64,000 nucleotides of DNA from Pantoea sp. IMH (GCF_000599885.1 NZ_JFGT01000005.1:1-64000); one strand, 5' to 3'. Numbered from the stretch's first letter, positions 52,889-62,951 are shown. The notes: generated from the letters alone by a model not told the origin. Translations and numbers: made by a program.

Positions 52889-53887
52889 ATGGGGTTTCTC
52901 CGGGCAGGCATGGTAGTGATGGCGTTAATCTTAAGCTGTGCGCAGGTCAGCGCAGCAGAGGGCTGGGGGGCGTTTAAAGGCCGTTATATGACCAGCGAAG
53001 GCCGTATTCAGGACACCGGCAATAATAACATCAGCCATACCGAAGGTCAGGGATATGCGATGCTGATGGCGGTGTGGTACAACGACCGCAGCGGCTTTGA
53101 CAGCCTGTGGCGCTGGACGCAGCAGCATCTGCAAAATCCCCAGACCGGGCTGTTTTACTGGAAATACACCCCTTCCGCCGCCGATCCCGTGGCTGACAAG
53201 AACAACGCCTCTGACGGCGATGTTCTGATCGCCTGGGCGCTGCTGAAGGCGGGAGAAAAATGGAACAACAACGCTTTTCTGGCGGCCTCGGACAAGATCC
53301 AAAAGGCGATTGTTGCGCGGGACGTGATTACCTTTGCTGGCTATACGGTGATGCTGCCGGGAAATAATGGCTTTAACAAAACCAGCTATGTGGTGCTTAA
53401 CCCATCTTATTTCCTTTTTCCGGCCTGGCAGGATTTTGCCCGCCGCAGTCATCTGAAAGTCTGGAATAGCCTGATCGACAGCGGCATGGCGCTGCTGGAG
53501 AAGATGCGCTTTGGCCAGGCGGCTCTGCCGACGGACTGGGTTGCGCTGAATGCGGATGGCAGCGTTGCGCCAGCAACCGCCTGGCCAGCGCGCTTCAGCT
53601 ATGATGCGATACGCGTGCCGCTTTATCTCTACTGGTACGATCCGCAAAGTCTGCAACTGGTGCCTTACCAGCGTTTCTGGATGAATTTTTCACGGCTGCA
53701 GACGCCAGCGTGGATCGACGTGCTGAGCAATACCACCGCGCCTTATAACATGGCGGGTGGCCTGCTGGCGGTAAGGGATTTAACGCTTAACCAGAATCAG
53801 TTTCTCAGCGACAGACTGGAGGCAAAAGAGGATTACTACTCTTCCAGCCTGCGGCTGCTGACCTGGCTGGCGCTGAAAGATCGGTAA
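52889..53887 (+). CDS. bcsZ: Periplasmic endoglucanase BcsZ (GH8)
   Basis: 332 residues. Signal peptide (ending VSAA). Catalytic acid Glu in [25 protein letters not shown], the substrate motif [19 protein letters not shown] and the catalytic base Asp in [16 protein letters not shown]. Cleaves beta-1,4-glucan in the periplasm and is needed for good cellulose output. Last gene of the bcsOQABCDZ operon. Confidence 0.95.
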   Translation: MGFLRAGMVVMALILSCAQVSAAEGWGAFKGRYMTSEGRIQDTGNNNISHTEGQGYAMLMAVWYNDRSGFDSLWRWTQQHLQNPQTGLFYWKYTPSAADPVADKNNASDGDVLIAWALLKAGEKWNNNAFLAASDKIQKAIVARDVITFAGYTVMLPGNNGFNKTSYVVLNPSYFLFPAWQDFARRSHLKVWNSLIDSGMALLEKMRFGQAALPTDWVALNADGSVAPATAWPARFSYDAIRVPLYLYWYDPQSLQLVPYQRFWMNFSRLQTPAWIDVLSNTTAPYNMAGGLLAVRDLTLNQNQFLSDRLEAKEDYYSSSLRLLTWLALKDR

Positions 53888-53897
53888 AAAAGCGATC

Positions 53898-54011
53898 CCG
53901 CAGGGACTGCCTGCGGTGACGGGCAAGGTTGCGGTTCAGGAGAAAAACTGCCCGTAAAGCCGCACAAGCATCGTTCCTGATATCCGTCCCGCGCCAACCC
54001 TGGCGCGGGAC
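53898..54011 (+). terminator. Two hairpins between convergent bcsZ and bcsE
   Basis: CCGCAGG-GACTG-CCTGCGG (53898-53916) and GTCCCGCGCCA-ACCC-TGGCGCGGGAC (53986-54011, 11-bp perfect stem, followed by a T/C-rich stretch). Together they should stop transcription from both sides. Confidence 0.6.
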
Positions 54012-54078
54012 GCTTTACTCCCCATTCCTCTTCTTCCTGCTTTACTGAAGCTTGCCTCAGTTTTCTGCAGGCAGCCTG

Positions 54079-55602
54079 TCAGGGCGCTTTATCGGATGGG
54101 ACATGGCCGGGCATGGCATTTTGCCGGTCGCTGCGCGACGTAAGGGAAGCGGCCTGCGCATGCGGTTCACATGATCCGATCTGCGCCGTCTGGCCGATGA
54201 TTTCTGCCTCTTCATGCCACACCATGCGGCGGCTGAACATCTCCTCATCAGGCTGGCGGAAGATGAACCTGAGCGCGGTATCCAGATCGTTGTAGCGGCA
54301 TGAGGAAAGAAACAGCCAGAGCCTGTTCTCCGCCAGCGTGAACACATCGCCAAAGCGCCGCGGCTTACACTGGCTTAGCACCGCTTCTGCCGTCACTCCG
54401 GAGCGCCTTTCAAAGGCGATCAGCAAACCTTTCGCCTTTTCCGGCGCCTGCGCGTTATTCATGCGCTCTGTTACCGAGCGGGAGAAGCATGCCGGGTCCA
54501 GGTAGCCTCTTTCCTGGAGAGGATGGAGCGATTTCAGTAGCACATCCAGTTCTGCAGGCACGTGCCGGTTGTAGATATGGCCCTGAATGTCTGCCAGCGT
54601 GGCGAACAGGCGTGATACCGGCGCGCTGAAGGGGACAATCGCGTTAACGCCACAGGCAAGAAGAAGACGTTCGTTACCGTAGCGCAACGCGGCCTGCTTT
54701 TCGCGCACCACAATTTTCAACGCGCTGCCGCGACTGCGGCGCAGGCTGTGAATGTAGCCCGCCAGGCTGGCTATCTCTTCGCTCTGGTTCAGAGAGAACA
54801 CGACGGTTGCGGCGTCCGCTTCACGGGCGCGGGCGTAGAGGGCCGCATTATTCTCAAACAAACAGCAGTGGCTGGCCTGCACCTGTTCGCCTTCAGGTAC
54901 GGATTGCTCCAGCAAGTAGATGTGTACATCTTCCGGGACGGGTGACGCCGCTTGCTGATCCTGACTTATCTGGGTGAAACGTCCGTCGGTGAAGGAGAGC
55001 CGTAGCGTCCGGTCGGTCAGCATATCATCGTTGTCTGCCCACCAACTGATGCGATAATCCCAGTGATCCTGGTGCCGGCTGAGATGGGAAAGTCCGCTGA
55101 GATAGCGATAAAAAGTTTGCAGTTGTGGGCGCAGCGAGTGAACTTCCGGCACGGAAGTAATGATAAGCAGGGTAGAGGGCTGACCCGCGAAAGACGCCTG
55201 TATTTTTTTTATCCAGGCGTAACGGCGGGCAGCGGATAATGTCTCCCAAAGGGAAGCCGTGGTGAAAAAAAGGATGACGCCAGGCGAACGCGGCAGTAGA
55301 TACGCCGGATCCTCAGCCAGGCTCATCAGCGCCTCTTCCGTCGCTGGCAGGATGAGCGGTGGGATGGCGGGCGTCCCGTCAGTGGCTGGTGGTGGGAGCA
55401 AACCCTCAGCGCCGCTCCCCGAACAGATAATCGCCACCGGACGCTGGCCGTTGGCACAATGCTGTGCCAGTAATTGTGCGTCTTCTTCCGGGCTCACCGT
55501 TATCCAGTAACAGCCTGCAGGCTGCATCCGCACGCAGGCTTTTCTGGCCTGACCAAACCCAAGGGTAAGGGGGGAAATTATCGCTTTTTTCGTGTCACTC
55601 AT
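54079..55602 (-). CDS. bcsE: BcsE, c-di-GMP-binding cellulose regulator
   Basis: 507 residues (about 520 in E. coli). N-terminal REC/NTPase-like folds (RPVAIICSGSGAEGLLP, GVILFFTTASLWETLSAARRYAWIKKIQ) and a C-terminal GIL domain with the c-di-GMP motif R416-F-G-D419 in CKPRRFGDVFTLAENRLWLFLSSC. The motif is RxGD as in E. coli BcsE. It binds BcsQ/BcsR and the synthase and strengthens cellulose production. It lies on the opposite strand to the operon, with GAGG 9 nt before the ATG. bcsF and bcsG, which usually follow bcsE, are absent. Confidence 0.88.
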   Translation of the reverse strand: MSDTKKAIISPLTLGFGQARKACVRMQPAGCYWITVSPEEDAQLLAQHCANGQRPVAIICSGSGAEGLLPPPATDGTPAIPPLILPATEEALMSLAEDPAYLLPRSPGVILFFTTASLWETLSAARRYAWIKKIQASFAGQPSTLLIITSVPEVHSLRPQLQTFYRYLSGLSHLSRHQDHWDYRISWWADNDDMLTDRTLRLSFTDGRFTQISQDQQAASPVPEDVHIYLLEQSVPEGEQVQASHCCLFENNAALYARAREADAATVVFSLNQSEEIASLAGYIHSLRRSRGSALKIVVREKQAALRYGNERLLLACGVNAIVPFSAPVSRLFATLADIQGHIYNRHVPAELDVLLKSLHPLQERGYLDPACFSRSVTERMNNAQAPEKAKGLLIAFERRSGVTAEAVLSQCKPRRFGDVFTLAENRLWLFLSSCRYNDLDTALRFIFRQPDEEMFSRRMVWHEEAEIIGQTAQIGSCEPHAQAASLTSRSDRQNAMPGHVPSDKAP

Positions 55603-56018
55603 GTTTCAGGACCTCAGGGAGTAGCCCGATTGAAGTGAAGCTTTTTCGGATTATTTTTGCCACTATACCTGACAAGGTATGGCAGTTTCATTGAAACACG
55701 GCTTAAGCGTTTGCCTAAGTATAGCCGTACGCTGTCAGGATATTCGCTGGCGGAGAACAGGAATAAGGCAAGCGACCGGTTAATAAAGGTACGCTTCCCG
55801 GTGCGGGAGGCCGATCCCGTTTTTTACAGCAGACGTCCACGGCAGTCCTGTGAGGTTTTATCCGGACGTCCGGGGCCATACTGGCCGCATTTTCCTCGGA
55901 AAACCCTTAATCCGACGGTTAACGTGCGGGATAACTTAACAACTGCCCGCCATACGATATACTCAGGACAGTTTTTGCTGCCCGTCTGGGGCGGCATACA
56001 GGATGTTGGAGAGCAGGC
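55603..56018. other. Divergent gap between bcsE and pdeK
   Basis: About 415 bp. The frames here (for example 55657-56040) are Arg-rich and do not look coding. The part just upstream of bcsE has an AT-rich promoter-like stretch (ATTATTTTTGCCACTATACC). No bcsF, bcsG or small RNA is recognised. Confidence 0.4.
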
Positions 56019-58019
56019 TTGCGCGTCAGTCGTTCGTTAACGATAAAACAGATGGCGACCATATCGGGCGTTGCGGTTGTTACCATCTCTATTTTTATCG
56101 TCATTCAGCTATTTCATTTTGTGCAGCAGCGCAGGATTGACTACGCCCAGCAGATGGAAAATGTGGCGCATACCGTGCGGGTACCGCTGTCACAGTCGGT
56201 GCTGAAAGGGGATATTAACCAGGCTGAAGTAATTCTGAATTCGCTGAAACCAGCGGGGATTCTGGCCCGTGCGGAGGTGGTGCTGCCCGATGGGCTGCAG
56301 GCGCTGCATACCAACTTTGAACCCGCGAGGCCGGTACCCGAGCTGATCGCCAGAGTGTTCGAACTGCCGGTACAGATTACCGTTCCGCTCTATTCCGTTG
56401 AGCCCGCTAATCCCAAGCCAATGGCACTGCTGATCCTGCAGGCGGATTCATGGCGGGTCTATCAGTTTATCCTCAGCGCCGTTTCAACTATGGTCACCAC
56501 CTATCTGCTGCTGGCGCTGATCCTCTCCGTGGCGATCAGCTGGTGCATCAATAAGCTGATCGTCCGTCCGCTGCGGAAAATTGCAGATGAATTGCAGGAT
56601 TTACCGGCGCAGGCGGTGATTACGCATCAGCTGGCGCTACCTGCCCGGCACCGTAACGATGAACTGGGAATGCTGATCCGCAGCTATAACCGCAATCAGA
56701 AAGTGGTGGCGTCGCTTCATGATGAAATGAGCCAGCAGACGACCCGATTTACCCTGACCAATCTGCCGAATAAAGCGCTGTTTGTGGCGCTGCTGGAGCA
56801 GCACCTTAGTGCCGTTGCGGACGATGAGATCTTTACGGTAATGGTGGTACGCATCGAGACGTTGCAGGATGCAAACGGCGTGGTGACGGATGAACAGCGG
56901 GACGTGCTGTTGCTCACCCTGCTGGAAAAAATTCGTAGCTGCACCGATGATGCCACGATTCTGGGCCAGCTCTCCATCAGTGATTTTGCGCTGCTGGTGA
57001 AACGGGCGAACAATCCTTTCCGCGCCATACGGCTGGCAAGGCTGCTGCTGATGCGTCTTAACCAGCCGGTGACGCTGCATCAGATGCAGTTACGGCCAGC
57101 GCTCAGCATCGGCATCACGCAGCGTGCTGCCAGCCAGACCACGGCCCAGGAGTTTCTCAGCCGCGCGGCCTCGGCCATGATGTCGGCCAGCCAGCAGGGT
57201 AAAAATCAGATCCTGTTCTTCGATCCGGCAATGATGGCGCGGGCGCATAAGCGCCTGACGCAGGAGCATGACATTCTGCAGGGGCTGGAGCAGGGCGAAT
57301 TCAGGCTGTTTCTCCAGCCGCAGGTCGATATGCGCAGCGGCAGGCTGGTGGGCGCCGAAGCGCTGCTGCGTCAGCGTCAGCCGGATGGCAGCTGGGCGCT
57401 GCCGGAAGAGCTGATCGCAAACGCCGAGGAGATTGGCGTCATAGGTTCGCTGGGGCGCTGGGTGTTTGAGGAGTCCTGCCGGGTACTGGACGACTGGCAG
57501 GCGCAGGGCTTTACCCTGCCGCTGAGCGTGAACCTCTCCGCCACGCAGCTGCGGGAACCGGATATGGTGGCGCACCTCCGTGAACTGATCCAGCGGCACC
57601 GTATTGCGCCAGGCAGCCTGATGCTGGAGATTACCGAAACGGCGCAGGTAGGCGAGCCGGAGAAGGCGCTGCGGTTATTAAACGAGCTCCAGCAGGTCGG
57701 CATCGCCGTGGCGCTGGATGATTTTGGCATGGGCCACGCCAACCTGAACTGGCTCAGCCAGTTTAAATCCCTGCCCGTCAGCAAGCTGAAAATGGATCGC
57801 AGCTTTGTCCATATGCTGCCGCAGGATGACACTATGGTGCGCATCGTGGCTGCCATTGCGGAGATTGTCGGGCTGGAAGTGATTGCCGAAGGGGTGGAAA
57901 CGCCGGAGCAGCGCGACTGGCTGCTGGCGCGGGGTATCCAGATAGGCCAGGGCTACCTCTACTCGGAGGCGCTGCCGGTCGCCATATTCAACCAGAAATA
58001 TCGCGCCTTATCAGCATAA
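56019..58019 (+). CDS. pdeK: Membrane EAL phosphodiesterase (PdeK/HmsP type)
   Basis: 666 residues from a TTG at 56019 that gives LRVSRSLTIKQMATISG, the family start, although GAGCAGG is close to it. Two N-terminal helices flank a periplasmic sensor loop (about 14-150), then HAMP, a degenerate GGDEF (LGQLSISDFALLV in place of GGDEF) and a complete EAL domain: GAEALLRQ, SVNLSATQL, LMLEITETAQVG, ALDDFGMGHANLNWL, KMDRSFV and IAEGVETPEQRDWL. Predicted c-di-GMP hydrolase that would lower cellulose and biofilm output. Sits between bcs and dctA as in E. coli yhjK. Confidence 0.92.
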   Translation: MRVSRSLTIKQMATISGVAVVTISIFIVIQLFHFVQQRRIDYAQQMENVAHTVRVPLSQSVLKGDINQAEVILNSLKPAGILARAEVVLPDGLQALHTNFEPARPVPELIARVFELPVQITVPLYSVEPANPKPMALLILQADSWRVYQFILSAVSTMVTTYLLLALILSVAISWCINKLIVRPLRKIADELQDLPAQAVITHQLALPARHRNDELGMLIRSYNRNQKVVASLHDEMSQQTTRFTLTNLPNKALFVALLEQHLSAVADDEIFTVMVVRIETLQDANGVVTDEQRDVLLLTLLEKIRSCTDDATILGQLSISDFALLVKRANNPFRAIRLARLLLMRLNQPVTLHQMQLRPALSIGITQRAASQTTAQEFLSRAASAMMSASQQGKNQILFFDPAMMARAHKRLTQEHDILQGLEQGEFRLFLQPQVDMRSGRLVGAEALLRQRQPDGSWALPEELIANAEEIGVIGSLGRWVFEESCRVLDDWQAQGFTLPLSVNLSATQLREPDMVAHLRELIQRHRIAPGSLMLEITETAQVGEPEKALRLLNELQQVGIAVALDDFGMGHANLNWLSQFKSLPVSKLKMDRSFVHMLPQDDTMVRIVAAIAEIVGLEVIAEGVETPEQRDWLLARGIQIGQGYLYSEALPVAIFNQKYRALSA

Positions 58020-58040
58020 TATTCGCGGTATAGCCTTATC

Positions 58041-58068
58041 TGACAGCGACGCTGCTGCGCTTTTTTTA
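58041..58068 (+). terminator. Possible terminator after pdeK
   Basis: AGCG-ACGCTGCTG-CGCT followed by TTTTTTT. Short stem; alternative pairings exist. The gap to dctA (58020-58236) has an AT-rich promoter area (TTGACAACTC...), a CGTGA half-site at 58098, and no gene. Confidence 0.4.
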
Positions 58069-58236
58069 GCAAAAAGGGCGCCGCGGATTTTGCTGACGTG
58101 ATTCAGCTCTTAAAACCATCTCTGCAACCGCCGTACGCTGTGTCAAGTTATATCAATCCCGTTAACAGGATGTTATTTTCACGCAGATATTTGACAACTC
58201 AAGCGATAACCCGCCATCACGCAGTATGGACATTTT

Positions 58237-59523
58237 ATGAAATTATCCCTGTTTAAAAGCCTTTATTTCCAGGTGCTTACGGCGATCGCCGTCGGCGTGC
58301 TGCTCGGTCACTTCTATCCTGAGCTGGGTGCGCAAATGAAGCCGCTGGGCGATGCGTTCGTTAAGCTCATTAAAATGATTATTGCTCCGGTCATTTTCTG
58401 CACCGTTGTCACCGGCATTGCCGGGATGGAGAGCATGAAAGCGGTCGGCCGTACTGGCGCCGTGGCGCTGCTCTATTTTGAAATTGTCAGCACCGTGGCG
58501 CTGATTATCGGCCTGATCGTGGTTAACGTGCTGCAGCCGGGGGCTGGCATGAACGTCGATCCCAGCACGCTGGATGCGCAGGCAGTGGCGGTTTATGCCC
58601 AGCAGGCTGAACAGCAGGGCGTGATCGCCTTCCTGCTCGACGTGATACCGGGTAGCGTGATCGGCGCATTCGCCAGCGGCAACATTCTTCAGGTTCTGCT
58701 TTTCGCCATCCTGTTCGGCTTTGCGCTGCATCGCCTGGGCAGCAAAGGCACGCTGGTATTTAACTTTATCGAAAGTTTTTCCCAGGTGATTTTCGGCATC
58801 ATTAACATGATTATGCGCCTCGCGCCTATCGGGGCTTTCGGGGCGATGGCATTTACCATCGGTAAATATGGCGTCGGTTCGCTGGTGCAGTTGGGTCAGT
58901 TGATCATCTGCTTCTACATCACCTGTGTGCTTTTTGTGGTGGTGGTTCTGGGCCTGATTGCCCGGGTTGTCGGCTTTAACATTTTCAAATTCATTGGCTA
59001 CATCAAAGAAGAGCTGCTGATTGTTCTGGGTACTTCCTCTTCAGAATCCGCGCTGCCGCGGATGCTGGCAAAAATGGAGAATCTGGGATGTAAAAAGTCT
59101 GTGGTCGGACTGGTTATTCCCACCGGCTATTCATTTAATCTGGACGGCACCTCGATTTATCTGACGATGGCCTCGGTGTTTATTGCCCAGGCAACCAATG
59201 CGCATATGGATATCACCCATCAGATTACGCTGCTGGTGGTGCTGTTGCTCTCCTCAAAAGGGGCGGCGGGCGTGACCGGAAGCGGCTTTATCGTGCTGGC
59301 GGCGACGCTCTCTGCGGTAGGCCATCTGCCGGTAGCAGGCCTGGCGTTAATTCTGGGTATTGACCGCTTTATGTCTGAAGCGCGTGCGCTGACCAACCTG
59401 GTGGGTAACGGCGTGGCGACGGTCGTGGTGGCGAAGTGGGTGGGACAGCTGGATGAAAAGCAGATGAAAGAGACGCTCTCTTCCCACAAAAATGCAAAAA
59501 AGCAGCCTGAAATCTCTCATTAA
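58237..59523 (+). CDS. dctA: C4-dicarboxylate:cation symporter DctA
   Basis: 428 residues, standard length. DAACS family: [66 protein letters not shown], the serine-rich hairpin [22 protein letters not shown], the substrate motif [23 protein letters not shown] and [20 protein letters not shown]. Takes up succinate, fumarate and malate aerobically. Confidence 0.96.
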   Translation: MKLSLFKSLYFQVLTAIAVGVLLGHFYPELGAQMKPLGDAFVKLIKMIIAPVIFCTVVTGIAGMESMKAVGRTGAVALLYFEIVSTVALIIGLIVVNVLQPGAGMNVDPSTLDAQAVAVYAQQAEQQGVIAFLLDVIPGSVIGAFASGNILQVLLFAILFGFALHRLGSKGTLVFNFIESFSQVIFGIINMIMRLAPIGAFGAMAFTIGKYGVGSLVQLGQLIICFYITCVLFVVVVLGLIARVVGFNIFKFIGYIKEELLIVLGTSSSESALPRMLAKMENLGCKKSVVGLVIPTGYSFNLDGTSIYLTMASVFIAQATNAHMDITHQITLLVVLLLSSKGAAGVTGSGFIVLAATLSAVGHLPVAGLALILGIDRFMSEARALTNLVGNGVATVVVAKWVGQLDEKQMKETLSSHKNAKKQPEISH

Positions 59524-59548
59524 GCTGCTAATTACGTAAATATCCCGA

Positions 59549-59587
59549 CAAATGCCCGCCGCGACTTGCCCTCGCGGCGGGCATTTG
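59549..59587 (+). terminator. Strong stem-loop after dctA
   Basis: 16-bp perfect stem CAAATGCCCGCCGCGA / TCGCGGCGGGCATTTG with loop CTTGCCC, 26 nt after the dctA stop. The T-rich part lies within the stem foot. Confidence 0.75.
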
Positions 59588-59771
59588 CATAATAACCCCC
59601 ACAGATTTTTATCATTTTCTCACCCGGTGACGCGACATCTTCGCCGGCGCGTGGTCTAAAAAGCTGCTTCGTTAAAAAAACAGCGGCTTTCCTGAGTTAT
59701 CCTTCCCATAGATAGCCACAGGCCGTAGATCACCAGTGATTTCTTTGGTTTGTGATTGAGTAGGGGTTCAC

Positions 59772-61259
59772 ATGCAGGGCACCAGAATGCGTCTATTAAT
59801 TGGTGGGATAGTGCTGGCCGTCGCCGGCACGGTGCAGGCTGAAACACTCCAACCCGATCCCGCCTGGCAGCAGGGGAAACTCGATAACGGTTTCCGCTGG
59901 CAGGTGCTGACAACGCCGCAGCGGCCAAGTGACCGCGTTGAAGTTCGCTTACTGATCAATACCGGTTCGCTGGTGGAAAGTACTCAGCAGACCGGTTTCA
60001 CCCACCTTTTACCCCGTCTGGCGCTGGTGCACAACGCCAGGCTGGATCCGGCGCAGCAGCGCTCGCTCTGGCAGCAGGGCATCGATCGCGATCGCCCACA
60101 GCCGCCGGCGCTCACTTCCTACGACCACACGCTCTATACGCTGAGCCTGCCAAACAACCGTCCTGAGCTGTTGAAAGAGGCGCTCAACTGGCTGGCCGCC
60201 ACCGCGGGCGAGATGAACATCAGTGAGCAGACAATCGATACCGCGCTGAATGCGGATGATCCTATCGCCACCTGGCCGGGCAATACCCAGGATGTCTGGT
60301 GGCGCTACCGTCTGAAAGGTTCGACGCTGCTCGGCCACGATCCGGCCACGCCAGCCACCATGCCGGTCGACCCGCAAAAGCTGACCGCCTTTTATCAGCA
60401 GTGGTACACGCCGGATGCCATGACGCTCTTTGTTGTCGGGAACGTTGACAGCCGCGGCCTGGCCGAGCAGATCGGCAAAACGTTTTCTGCGCTTGAGGGC
60501 AAGCGGGAAGCGCCCGCGCCGATGCCAACTCTCTCTCCGCTGCCGCAGCAGCCGGTCAATCTGGTGAACAGCGCGCTCCGCCAGGATCGTCTGGCGCTGG
60601 TCTGGGATAACCCCTGGCAGCCAATTCGCGAGTCGCAAAGCTTACAGCGCTACTGGCAGAGCGATCTGGCCCGCGAAGCGCTGTTCTGGCACGTTCAGAA
60701 AGTCTTATCGGAGAATAAAGCACAGAAGGTGCAGGTAGGCTTCGACTGCCGTGTACTCTTTCAGCGCGCTCAGTGCGCCATCAATATTGATGCGGATAAC
60801 GCCACGCTGGAGAGTAACCTGAAGCTGATCGCCCAGGAGATGGCGAATATTCGTGATAACGGCCTGCCGCAGGATGAGTTTGATGCGCTGATGGCGCAGA
60901 AAACGATGGAGCTGAACAAGCTGTTTGCCACTTATGCCCGGACGGATACCGACGTGCTGATGAGCCAGCGGCTGCGTTCGCAGCAAAATGCGGTGGTGGA
61001 TATCGCGCCGGAACAGTATCAGAAGCTGCGTCAGCACTTTCTTTCCAGCCTGACGCTCTCTCTGATGAATCAGGAGCTGCGTCAGCAGCTGTCACAGGAG
61101 CTGACGATGGTACTGATGCAGCCGCAGGGCGAGCCGGAGACCAACGTCAAAACGCTGCAGCAGGTCTGGCAGACGGTAATGTCGCCGCTGCCGGAACCGG
61201 CGGTCGCGGTAGACGAAACGCGACCTGAAGTGTCCGATATCCCGGCCCAGCAAAACTGA
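59772..61259 (+). CDS. yhjJ: YhjJ, periplasmic M16-like protein without zinc site
   Basis: 495 residues. Signal peptide (MQGTRMRLLIGGIVLAVAGTVQA) then a two-lobed M16 (insulinase/pitrilysin) fold: DNGFRWQVLTTPQRPSDRVEVRLLINTGSLVESTQQTGFTHLLPRLAL, FYQQWYTPDAMTLFVVGNVD. The peptidase motif HxxEH is replaced by HLLPR, so zinc catalysis is not expected. The function of YhjJ is unknown. Same place between dctA and kdgK as in E. coli. Confidence 0.9.
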   Translation: MQGTRMRLLIGGIVLAVAGTVQAETLQPDPAWQQGKLDNGFRWQVLTTPQRPSDRVEVRLLINTGSLVESTQQTGFTHLLPRLALVHNARLDPAQQRSLWQQGIDRDRPQPPALTSYDHTLYTLSLPNNRPELLKEALNWLAATAGEMNISEQTIDTALNADDPIATWPGNTQDVWWRYRLKGSTLLGHDPATPATMPVDPQKLTAFYQQWYTPDAMTLFVVGNVDSRGLAEQIGKTFSALEGKREAPAPMPTLSPLPQQPVNLVNSALRQDRLALVWDNPWQPIRESQSLQRYWQSDLAREALFWHVQKVLSENKAQKVQVGFDCRVLFQRAQCAINIDADNATLESNLKLIAQEMANIRDNGLPQDEFDALMAQKTMELNKLFATYARTDTDVLMSQRLRSQQNAVVDIAPEQYQKLRQHFLSSLTLSLMNQELRQQLSQELTMVLMQPQGEPETNVKTLQQVWQTVMSPLPEPAVAVDETRPEVSDIPAQQN

Positions 61260-61292
61260 GGACGGCAGGGCGGCGTAATGCCGCTCTGCGGG

Positions 61293-62174
61293 CTACCAGA
61301 CCCGGGCGCGCAGCCACTCATTCACCAGCATCGGCCAGCTCGCAAGCGGCAGATCGGCGACGTTACGGATGCCAAAGCCGTGCCCGCCTTTCTCGTAGAA
61401 ATGAAGTTCGCTGGAGACCTTATGCTCGCGCAGCGCGCTGAACATCACCATGCTGTTATTGATCGGTACTGACTCATCGTTCACGGCGTGGATCAGGAGC
61501 GTCTGCGGCGTCTGCTCCGTCACCCGTGTTTCCAGTGAATATGCCTCAATCTCCCGCTGAACAGGATGCTCACCCAGCAGGCGCAGCCGCGATCCCGGAT
61601 GGGCCAGGCCTTCACGCATGCTGATTACCGGGTAGAGCAGTACCATCGCGTCAGGGCGGGCGCTCAGCGAGTCGGCAATATCCTGTACCGGATAGAGTTT
61701 TTCACCGAAGCGTGTGCCGGCGCTGGCCGCAACGTAGCCGCCGGCGGAAAAGCCCATCATCACAATATGCTTGCCGTTTAGCCTGCGGGCGGCCCGGTGA
61801 CGCAGCACGCGGATGGCGCGCTGGGCATCGGCCAGCGGTGCGTCGCTGCCTTCGTGATGGCCATCCTGCGGAAAACGGTAGGTCATTACCGCCAGCGTAT
61901 AGCCCATCGCGGTGAAAAACATCGCCAGCGCGCTGCCCTCTTTATCTATCATGATGCGTTCAAAGCCGCCGCCGGGCGCGACCAGCAGCGTCACGCCGTT
62001 GTCGTTCTTCTCTTCGGGATACCAGAAAGCGATCTCCGGGCTTCTTACGCCGCTGGCGGCACGATCGTAGGGCTCATACTCCTTTGCGAGATCGACGATC
62101 TGTGGCTGAACGCGGGAGTCGCTGGCGCCGGGGGCGTCGCCCTGCGGCCAGAGGGTAATAATGTCAGTTTTCAT
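61293..62174 (-). CDS. Alpha/beta hydrolase, probable acetyl-esterase
   Basis: 293 residues, no signal peptide. BD-FAE/acetyl-esterase fold: NGVTLLVAPGGGFERIMIDKEG (GGG oxyanion loop), the nucleophile elbow HIVMMGFSAGGYVAASAG (Ser in G-F-S-A-G), the acid region LLIHAVNDESVPINNSM and the His in YEKGGHGFGIRN. This class removes acetyl groups from plant-derived sugars or oligomers. Next to kdgK a role in deacetylating pectin fragments is possible, but no KdgR-type box is seen directly upstream. Confidence 0.8.
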   Translation of the reverse strand: MKTDIITLWPQGDAPGASDSRVQPQIVDLAKEYEPYDRAASGVRSPEIAFWYPEEKNDNGVTLLVAPGGGFERIMIDKEGSALAMFFTAMGYTLAVMTYRFPQDGHHEGSDAPLADAQRAIRVLRHRAARRLNGKHIVMMGFSAGGYVAASAGTRFGEKLYPVQDIADSLSARPDAMVLLYPVISMREGLAHPGSRLRLLGEHPVQREIEAYSLETRVTEQTPQTLLIHAVNDESVPINNSMVMFSALREHKVSSELHFYEKGGHGFGIRNVADLPLASWPMLVNEWLRARVW

Positions 62175-62664
62175 AGGCGCTCCTGAGCAGCATAGAGTGA
62201 AGTATAGGCCAGCCGGTAAAATAACGGGCTGGCCCTTCAGGAAGAGTGTGAATAGCGATGACAGTGCCGTTTTTAAAATAAGGCGTCCAGCTTTTGCCGC
62301 GCGTTTTCCTCAAAATCAGACCAGGCCCAGGGGGGTAGTCCGCATCTTTTCCCGGCAATGTAACCTACTGAATCTGGAGGGCTAAAAACTGATGATAAAT
62401 AATATTACTGCAATTATTTAAGTGGGTTGATATCAATTACATTTAAAATCATAAGGATGCATTGGCGTTATTTCAACATGATAGGATGTACAGGAGAAAT
62501 TCTTTAATTCCGTTACTGATAAGTCGTTATTATTTTCTGTGAGGAAGATCCTGTATTGAATAATATTACTGCCCTGAGGCGGGCCGCTGAAATAAGGTGT
62601 GGTTAATGCAGCGATACTTACCAGTGGGAAAATTATTATCCGGATAATTTAAGTTAGGTAAGCA

Positions 62665-62840
62665 AATAATAATACTGCCTGGATGAACTGACGCAAATAA
62701 GCAGTGAATAATGTTTTATGGGCAGGCTGTCTCTGGTTAGCAGTAAATAATGCTGTCTGGGTGGCTGACTCAGGTAAGCGGGAAATCATATTTTTATGGG
62801 CAGGCTGTCTCTGGTTAGCAGTAAATAATGCTGTCTGGAC
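62665..62840. repeat. Imperfect 78-bp tandem repeat, about 2.2 units
   Basis: A 47-bp block starting TTTTATGGGCAGGCTGTCTC and ending AATGCTGTCTGG occurs at 62714-62760 and again at 62792-62838. The sequence between the blocks (GGCTGACTCAGGTAAGCGGG) resembles that before the first block (GAACTGACGCAAATAAGCAG). No ORF crosses it. Confidence 0.75.
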
Positions 62841-62915
62841 AGGGTAAATCGGACAGAGAGATATGTGTTATCCGGACAGATTAACCCAGAAAATCCCCGC
62901 CGGGACGGGCTGACA

Positions 62916-62943
62916 CCAGGAGCATCCGTCAGGATGCTCCTGG
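62916..62943 (-). terminator. Stem-loop after kdgK
   Basis: Perfect 12-bp stem CCAGGAGCATCC / GGATGCTCCTGG with loop GTCA, 9 nt after the kdgK stop on the minus strand. The U-run is poor. Confidence 0.65.
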
Positions 62944-62951
62944 GCGTGACC

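Larger units (their letters stand above)
62175..62951. other. Gap between the hydrolase gene and kdgK
   Basis: 777 bp, AT-rich in the middle (62390-62700). It contains a hairpin GGCCAGCC / GGCTGGCC (62207-62234) 33 nt upstream of the hydrolase start, the 78-bp repeats at about 62665-62840, and the kdgK stem-loop. No coding frame is convincing. Confidence 0.5.

Noticed and set aside
55657-56040. 127-codon frame between bcsE and pdeK
   Set aside because: Arg/Pro-rich, no ribosome site, overlaps the pdeK start and resembles nothing.
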